From assembly GCF_030272615.1 (NCBI RefSeq), contig NC_081412.1:477283657-477347656 (forward strand): a stretch of 64,000 nucleotides of DNA, in the 5' to 3' direction. The notes below the pieces were generated by a model. That model searched no databases, had not been told where the DNA came from, and was given only the letters and a program-made list of their open reading frames with translations. Below, in pieces: positions 57,770-64,000 of the stretch (its first letter is position 1; every line of letters starts with the position of its first letter). The stretch comes from Cryptomeria japonica (Eukaryota > Streptophyta > Pinopsida > Cupressales > Cupressaceae). The position numbers were made by a program, and so were the translations under genes.

Positions 57770-58895
57770 TGAGGCGATCAAAGTATAATTGCTCCTTAAT
57801 CTCTCGTTTGATGTGATTTTCCCCTATGTATTTGACGTCCTTCTCCAATTTGACCCCTTCATTGGCAAGGATATCCGCTACCTTATTACCCTCTTTAAGG
57901 GTGTGGGTTATAATAATGCTAACATAGTTATTTAGAATATCTTTAGCATTTTTAATAATATTGGCAATATTCCAGGAAACAAAACTAATACCTTTAAGGG
58001 CTTGTATTATATTTAAAGAGTCCCCTTTGAGCCAAATTTTTTTAAATTTGAATTCCTAAGCTAACTGGAGGCTCTTTAGCATGGCCAGAGCTTCAGCCAC
58101 ATGCTTATTTTGGGTTCCAAAAGGGGAAGCAAAAGCAGCAATGCAAATTCCTTGAGCATTTCTAATAACTCCACCTCCACAAGCCTTTCTAGGGTTCCCT
58201 TTAGCCACCCCATCAAAATTAACCTTTATCCAATCATAATCAGGAAACCTCCATACAATGTTATCTCTCTTCTTCTTATTGTTTGATCTGTAGACCTTAT
58301 GTATTAGGTTCCATTCAGTAAGGATGTCTTTTTCCATATCATTCATATCAATAATAGCCCATTGCTGATTATTCTTTGGTCTACACACTTTGTCCCAGGA
58401 AATCAAAGGTATTCTCTTTTTTTCTTCCACTCCTGACCATAAGAATCTCTTCTGGATTCTTTCCATAGCTTTAGCAAATTTAGCCAGAATACCAAACAAG
58501 CTGAGGGCATAAACAGGGAAATTTTGAAGGGTAGCTTGGAGGAGCTGCATTTTCCCAGCCTAAGATAACATTGAGCCTTTCCATCCTACAAGTCTCTTAT
58601 TAATTTTATCAATGATCATATTCCAGAAGGAATTTGGGGGTGCCAACCCTAAAGGAAGACCCAGATAGGTGGAAGGGAGCATTTCCACTTTGCACCCAAT
58701 AATGTTAGCAATTTTCTATTGTCTTATGATCAGAGTATTGAGGAAGTACATAGCCGATTTGTCCCAATTAACTTGCTGACCAGTTGCCAAAGCATAGGAG
58801 TTGAGAGTTGTTTTGAAGGCATCAACCTCCTTGACTGAAGAATATCCCATGAGGATAGTGTCATACTGTGTTTTGAAGGCATCAACCTCCTTGAC
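57756..58895 (-). pseudogene. LINE II ORF2 C-terminus: RT thumb and RNase H
   Basis: Minus strand, one frame from about 58890 to the TAA at 57756-57758. DTILMGYSSVKEVDAFKTTL (just after the lost FADD box), LPSTYLGLPLGLAPPNSFW, KINKRLVGWKGSMLS-stop-AGKMQLLQ and FPVYALSLFGI are the standard plant L1 RT end. The zinc-finger segment seems deleted near 58375. RNase H has KVNFDGVAKGNPRKACGGGV (about 58225-58165), EALAMLKSLQL, LKGDSLNIIQAL and LKEGNKVADILANEG, so its acidic residues are intact. In-frame stops are all TAG (about 58716, 58563, 58056). Confidence 0.88.
58809..58895 (-). repeat. 27-bp direct repeat at the LINE II 5' junction
   Basis: Copies at 58809-58835 and 58869-58895, 60 bp apart, from TGTTTTGAAGGC to CCTTGAC. 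The outer copy abuts the target duplication. Confidence 0.85.
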
Positions 58896-58908
58896 ATTAT
58901 ACTGTGTT

Positions 58909-60590
58909 GTTCTCCCCTCGCACTATTAAATTATTTTAGTCTTCGGACCAAAATTTTTCATTAAGGTATTTCAAAATGTTAATAATTCATGTCATATTTT
59001 GAACTTGTTAAATCATCAAAATAGCCTTGTCTAAAAAGCTCACATGCACGAAAAGGGATGTAATTTCCTTCTGAAATATTCAAATGTTACTAAGTTAGAT
59101 TTAAGGATTGAGTTAGCCGTTTAGTGTTAGTTTTTATTTGATCTTGTTGAATAGGTTGACCTCATTGAAGACATGAAGATAATCTTACTATTTTTGTGCA
59201 TGACATGTTTCAAAATCAAGGAGAGGATGCATGACAAGTTTCAAAAAGAGGAAAAGGTTTAAGAGATTCTAACACATTATTTCCACATGTTAAAATGTAT
59301 CATAAATATATTTTTTATGTGTGTTGCACTTTACACCTCATCAAACTTCCATAGATGTGAAATATCCATATCAAGGCATGACTACTAGTAAGAGAGGTGA
59401 TTGGAATCCTATCCAAAGTCTTATTCTCATTTAAGTTGTGTTACATAATGGATGGCTAGGTGTTTTTAGGGGTGTGAAGATTTATTATAGTGTAAAAGAG
59501 TTTTTAAATATTAAAAAAAATTCAAACAATGAAACCTTTTCCAAACCCTAAAGTCCATCAAATCCCTAGGGAGTTTACATGGAATTATTGTCTATAACAT
59601 TATCTAAAAGGTATTCTAAGAAAAAATTGTGAGGACTAGTGAAGAGTAGATCTATATTATCGCCCGAAGATCAATACAATCATGTTCCTATTCCCAACAT
59701 GTTTTACTAGAAAATATAAAGAATTTGTCAAACCCTAATGTTTTCTAAAATCTTGGGGAATCTTAGTGTGAACCTTGTGAGAAAAAGGAGAAAAAAATTA
59801 TGAGGGTTGGTGAAGACATTGTAAAGTGTAGACCTATAGAAGATCAAGTATAAGTTGTGATAGGATATATGAAGGATTATTCTAGCATGATAGGCTTGAG
59901 AAGGGAAGTGATTTATGAATAGGTCTATGTTATCATTAATAAGTTTCAAATAATATTCAAATGTTTCAAAAAATATAAATAAGAAATCAAAGTCATGGAT
60001 ACAAGAGAACATGGTCAAGAGGTCTATACACTATAAGAAGTCTCATAGACCTTATATAAGTCTAATAAAATAAAATAATATCATTTGTATACTATATGAT
60101 GATAGTGAGTAGATCCTTAGCCTCTTTGAGAGATAATGTAATGTTTTCAATACCATACAAATAGATATCAAAATAGAGAGGATGGAAAATACAACAAAGA
60201 GAAGGGATTTATGGAAGAATGAATCAAGATAATTTCATCAAACACTTAGGTTTTATAATAGGTCTACATAAATAGTGTATAATTTATTCAAGTTATAGAG
60301 CCGTGAAACCTTGGAAGATATCATAGATTAAGAAGTATGGAAACCCTACACTATCATTAAATATTACAAGGTCTATATGAGCCTAAAAATATATTAGGAA
60401 GGGTAAAGCAAAGATTTATATGGAAGATACAGGTTGTGAAGGTCTAATAAAAATTAGCCTAGTGGCAAGAGTCCTTACAAGTTCATATGGTAGTGAGTAG
60501 TGTTTGATGGATAGGTCTCATGTAGAGGTGATAAAGAGTAAGTAGATGTTCCTTGAAGAGATTGGTTATTTTCAACCATGAAACAAAATG
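58909..60590. other. Spacer, possible degenerate tandem repeat
   Basis: No gene. Related phrases recur: CAAACCCTAA at 59541 and 59729, and a GTGAAGA...GTAGA(T/C)CTATA...GAAGATCAA set at about 59635-59690 and 59808-59850. They suggest a decayed repeat of about 170-190 bp. Confidence 0.35.
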
Positions 60591-60607
60591 CAAGGATTTT
60601 TATGATT
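60591..60607. repeat. SINE target duplication, left copy
   Basis: CAAGGATTTTTATGATT, identical to 60885-60901. Confidence 0.85.
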
Positions 60608-60884
60608 TTTTTTTAAACTATGTCGGGTAAACTTTTTAATGTGATCAGTGACATTGGCATGAAACACCCTCTAGCTCCACGTGAAACACTTTTGACCTGG
60701 AGATTTGAACTAGTGAGGCCACAAATGGGGGACCTCATCCCCACATTTCACTTGATCAAACCCGCGAGCTCAATGTCCCAACAAAAGCACAAGGCATGTG
60801 AGCCCAATGGCCTAACAGGGATTTGAACCTTGGTGGCTGCTTCACCAATGAAGTGTTTTAACTGTGACACTACACGTCCCAAGA
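60608..60884 (-). mobile_element. tRNA-derived SINE
   Basis: 277-bp minus-strand insertion between exact 17-bp target duplications. The minus strand starts TTGGGACGTGTAGTGTCACAG and ends in a short A tail (T run 60606-60614 on plus). Internal pol III promoter: an A-box-like GTGTCACAGTTAAAACAC (60853-60870) and a consensus B box GGTTCAAATCC (60819-60829). A second B-like TAGTTCAAATCTCC near 60698-60711 suggests a dimeric or composite origin. It has no coding capacity; mobility would come from a LINE such as those nearby. Confidence 0.82.
60819..60829 (-). promoter_or_regulatory. SINE pol III B box
   Basis: The minus strand reads GGTTCAAATCC, matching the tRNA T-loop consensus. Confidence 0.8.
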
Positions 60885-60901
60885 CAAGGATTTTTATGAT
60901 T
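60885..60901. repeat. SINE target duplication, right copy
   Basis: CAAGGATTTTTATGATT, identical to 60591-60607. Confidence 0.85.
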
Positions 60902-61746
60902 ATTGAATACTAGTCTTTAGAATATTATTAAGGACCTACAAAGTATTAAGAAGAATACACAGATTATGGGTAAGAGTGAGTCATCAAAATGACTATATTA
61001 GAATAGTCAAACAATAAAAAATCATTCACAAAGATCTTATGAAGATATTTCTAATTTTTTAAGAGCTTAAACTATCCATTCAAATGATTTTTCAAACTCA
61101 ACTTAGCCTACAAAAGGTTTGGAATTAATTATACTATTACCATCATGAGAGGATTATTATAGTCACTATAAGGTCAAGCAAGATGGATGGATTTTGATGT
61201 TGTCATAAAGGAAATACCATACATATAAAGTAAAAATAGATATTCAATAGCATCACAAAGAATATAAATAGTGGTGTTTCCAAAGATCAAGGTATGAATA
61301 AAGTAAAGTCTCTAAAGGACCCCTCTTGCAGCAAGTTATCTGTATCAAAGTTAAATTTTGTAAAGATGTAAAATACTATCAAATAGTACATGGCTATCCA
61401 AACATTGAACTCATAAAAAACTCTATGCAAGGAGTATGTACACTCATCGAGAGTACTGTAAATTTTTGAATATGTTCAAAGGAACTTACCATGAATCCAA
61501 TGAAAAGACACTTCCAACATTGCAAAGGATACAAGGGTTTGTATATCTTATGAAGTATATTACAGATCTTGAATAAAAGATTACCCTACTAGTCATTCTA
61601 TAACAATGTTATCATGTATTTTGATATCATTAAGATAGGAACATCTAGAACAATAGTAGGGATTCATCAAAGAATCACTATAAACTATGTGAAGACCTTG
61701 CAGAGGTGGTAAAAATTGTAAAGTTCATTGATAGGTATGTTAAGAA
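60902..61746. other. Spacer, no supportable gene
   Basis: AT-rich single-copy-looking DNA; nothing recognised on either strand. Confidence 0.5.
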
Positions 61747-61751
61747 TTGTT

Positions 61752-63469
61752 TGTTAATCCTACGAGGATCCGGTTAATACTGAGAGGGGGGGTGAATCAG
61801 TATTGATACCAATTTACAATATTAAGCCAAAATCAAACTTATATCAGATCTAAAATAATTTATCAAATATCTCAAATTCTTTTATCAGATCTACCTACTT
61901 CTTTACCAGATTTGCTAACACATTAATCAAATCATTTATGACATCTATCAATTATTTCACCACTTAAGCAATAATATAAATTTGATCATTTACCAACTCA
62001 TTATCCTCATCTATCAGATCAAACACTTTCTATACCAACTCTTATCAGTACTGGTAACTTTTGATAAACCTCTAATAAAGCATCATAACCGGTGTACTCA
62101 GAAATAGTGCATGAAATGTAACATAATCAAGAACATCACATGAAAAGCATTCCATACATGAACACCATAATTTTTTACATGGAAACCCAAATAGGGATCA
62201 ACCACGGTGGGATTTGGTACCCACAAATATTTGTACTCTTTTGAAGTATGTCCTGTTAGGAACTTAGCCCTTTTAGGAGCTTACAATACGCCCTGATAGG
62301 AGCAGACCCTGTTAGGAGTCACCCAGTTAAGGGATTTCCCTAGGAGCTCAGTTAGGAGCTTGATGATCTGTTAGGATCAACCTTGTGAGAGGATTTACCA
62401 CTCTTTTGAGAGCTTCCCTATTAGGGGACTTAAATGTTCAAGGCCTGTAAGGACTTACCCGGTTAAGGGATTTAACCTGCTGCAACTGTTAGGGAACAAC
62501 AATGAAAAAGTGATCTATTACTTGCACTTCTCAGCTTGTTGAATCAGATATGCTCAAAACTCTGCAACTCTCAAGCAGATCTCACACTACTCTTGGAAAA
62601 CTCAACACATTCTATTAAGACCACTGACACAATAAACATCAACTGTGTCATCCTAAATAGCCATCTCAACTAGGTTGTCTACTAAACCCTAATTATATCA
62701 TGAAATTACAATACAAATCATAAGATATCATCTCAAATCAATATACGGATCATTACATCAAATTAGAATGCAATATCAACCGTTGGTTGATCGAAACCCA
62801 TCACGAAAATCCGATCTGTATCAAAGTCAAAACCTCAAAACACTCAACTAAGCATTTCGTTGTTTCCCAAGAAATTATTCCTGGAATCGTGCCAAAACAA
62901 AAATCAAACATTTCATGTGGGTTGTGTCATGTTACCACCTTCATGTAGACTCATCGTCGATCACCGCCATAACAAAAATTATTACCAGTTTGATGATTTC
63001 TTCACCGGTCCTTAAACCATACCTTAGCCAAACTTCATCAAAAATTTGAAACAAACCTTTCAGTAGTCAGCACAAGTTCTGGTTCCAATCAGATACTCCT
63101 TTCCATGATACAATCTCACATTCCAAACCGCAAATCACCAGTCATCATCGATCACCCAATTCAACCAAAACATTTCTGCTTTACTGGTTAAAGTCCTAAT
63201 TCACAATCTTTTGTTCTTTGTCGATAAGCCTTTTCTTTCGATAAACCAAATCACTTAGATAATAAAACAAAACATTTGGAACATCAATAATCATCATTTG
63301 ACATCAGTTGCCATCAATAACAACATGAATAACTGATCAAGTCATCTAATCACAAAATCTCAATCTTTTCATCACAAATAGTCTTCTATCCTCTACCAGT
63401 GTAGTGATCGGTCTTTAACTGCATCACCTGTATCATCTCATTTTGCATCAGTTATGCTAAATTCCAACA
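61752..63469 (-). mobile_element. Solo LTR of the Copia A family
   Basis: 1718 bp, plus strand TGTTAATCCTACGAGG...AATTCCAACA. It is closely similar to the Copia A LTRs throughout. The target duplication is 4 of 5 (TTGTT at 61747-61751, TTGTC at 63470-63474). No PBS, PPT or coding adjoins it. It contains the hairpin box, the conserved block near 62180-62215 and the GTTAGG word array at 62250-62490. Confidence 0.85.
61774..61804 (-). promoter_or_regulatory. U5 hairpin of the 61752 solo LTR
   Basis: Arms AATACTGA (61776-61783) and TCAGTATT (61797-61804), with an outer G-T pair, enclose the G-run. Confidence 0.55.
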
Positions 63470-63474
63470 TTGTC

Positions 63475-64000
63475 TAGATAGCCTGCAATGTTGAAGGGAT
63501 TAAGAAGCAGTCACCGACTAGGAGGGACCTCAAAGAGATCAATCCAGACCGGTCAGCAAGAGTAAACACAATGGAAACATAGGGACATGATGGAGGCAAT
63601 GCATAACAGATTGAATTATATAATTAAAACTAATTACAACCAACTGGTAACAACCAGGTTAGAGAAACCGGCTCACAGGACTACTAAAACATGCTCAAAA
63701 TACAGAACAGGTCACAACCGGGACCTCAAATCTTAAGATCTATCTTCTATGCTTAGTCTAACTTCTTGATTACATTCTAATGCTCTATTACAATGATTTA
63801 TATGATCCAAAGGGATTTGGTTGGCCCAAAAAGAATCTAGTCAGCCCAAAAAGGATCAAAACCCGAAGAACAAGACCTAACGTGCAAAACCAACAAGGTC
63901 GGCCTCCGCCAAAGAAATTCCTCTAGAAAATCCAAAGGATGAAGTGTAGATCATCAGACAAGGTCATCCACATGCTAAGAAACATCGAAATCAATGCACA
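63475..64000. other. Unassigned DNA at the window end
   Basis: No ORF or clear repeat end. ACCGGT-type words and an AACCAGGTTAGAGAAACCGG phrase recall LTR leader DNA, so it may be part of another element that continues past the window. Confidence 0.3.

Larger units (their letters stand above)
55753..58895 (-). mobile_element. LINE II, 5' truncated, with a third ORF
   Basis: Minus-strand non-LTR element bounded by an exact 13-bp target duplication ATTATACTGTGTT (55740-55752 and 58896-58908). The 3' end is at the left with a short A tail (TTTTT on plus). From its 5' end it holds the C-terminal RT, RNase H and then an additional ORF of about 600 codons. The element is truncated exactly around the RT active site, and a 27-bp direct repeat is at the 5' junction. 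Confidence 0.85.

Noticed and set aside
55958-58720. TAG stops as evidence of a reassigned stop codon
   Set aside because: Nuclear genomes of plants use the standard code, and CAG to TAG deamination explains the pattern.

Overview
This window looks like intergenic DNA from a very large, repeat-rich plant genome. A gymnosperm is my best guess, from the mix of long (1.0-1.7 kb) Copia LTRs that share a GAGAGGGGGGGTGAATCA box, Ty3/Gypsy Tat/Athila-like remains, LINEs and solo LTRs. The species cannot be fixed from sequence alone. I see no intact host gene, rRNA, tRNA or CRISPR array. Almost everything recognisable is transposable element, mostly broken and deeply nested.

Layout. (1) 1-18.3 kb, plus strand: a decayed Ty3/Gypsy pol (RT, RNase H, integrase), then a long extra ORF ('ORF X', 3414-15433), then an LTR (15390-18254) with a PPT-like tract on its left and a tRNA-Met PBS on its right. 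ORF X is split by a 350-bp miniature LTR element (TRIM/SMART, 4243-4592) and by a complete minus-strand Copia element A (4923-13790, 5-bp target duplication). The right LTR of A contains a solo LTR (12349-13455). The 15390-18254 LTR contains another solo LTR (15845-17491). (2) 18.5-30.6 kb: Copia element B (minus strand, 3' truncated), whose gag is split by the better-preserved Copia element C (21806-28195). (3) 30.6-38.3 kb: AT-rich relic DNA, a solo Copia LTR (33224-34703), a foldback, and a degenerate transposase-like gene (about 35254-37680). (4) 38.3-54.4 kb: pieces of what is probably one minus-strand LINE (LINE I), interrupted by a Copia-like LTR and by two non-autonomous Gypsy elements, F (40959-45943, with 21-bp repeat arrays) and G (46518-53252, gag only). 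(5) 55.7-58.9 kb: LINE II (minus strand), bounded by a 13-bp target duplication, with RT C-terminus, RNase H and an unexpected third ORF. (6) 60.6-60.9 kb: a tRNA-derived SINE with a 17-bp target duplication. (7) 61.75-63.47 kb: a solo LTR of the element A family.

How parts relate. The elements are parasites in layers, not a pathway. Insertion order can be read from interruptions: ORF X host before TRIM and Copia A, before the solo LTR in A; B before C; LINE I before F, G and H. The most unusual points are: the LINE II third ORF, which overlaps the RNase H stop and shares a domain with ORF X; the all-TAG stop spectrum of LINE II; the complete 350-bp LTR element; a covarying hairpin with a C-rich loop beside the Copia PBS; and the 21-bp arrays in F.
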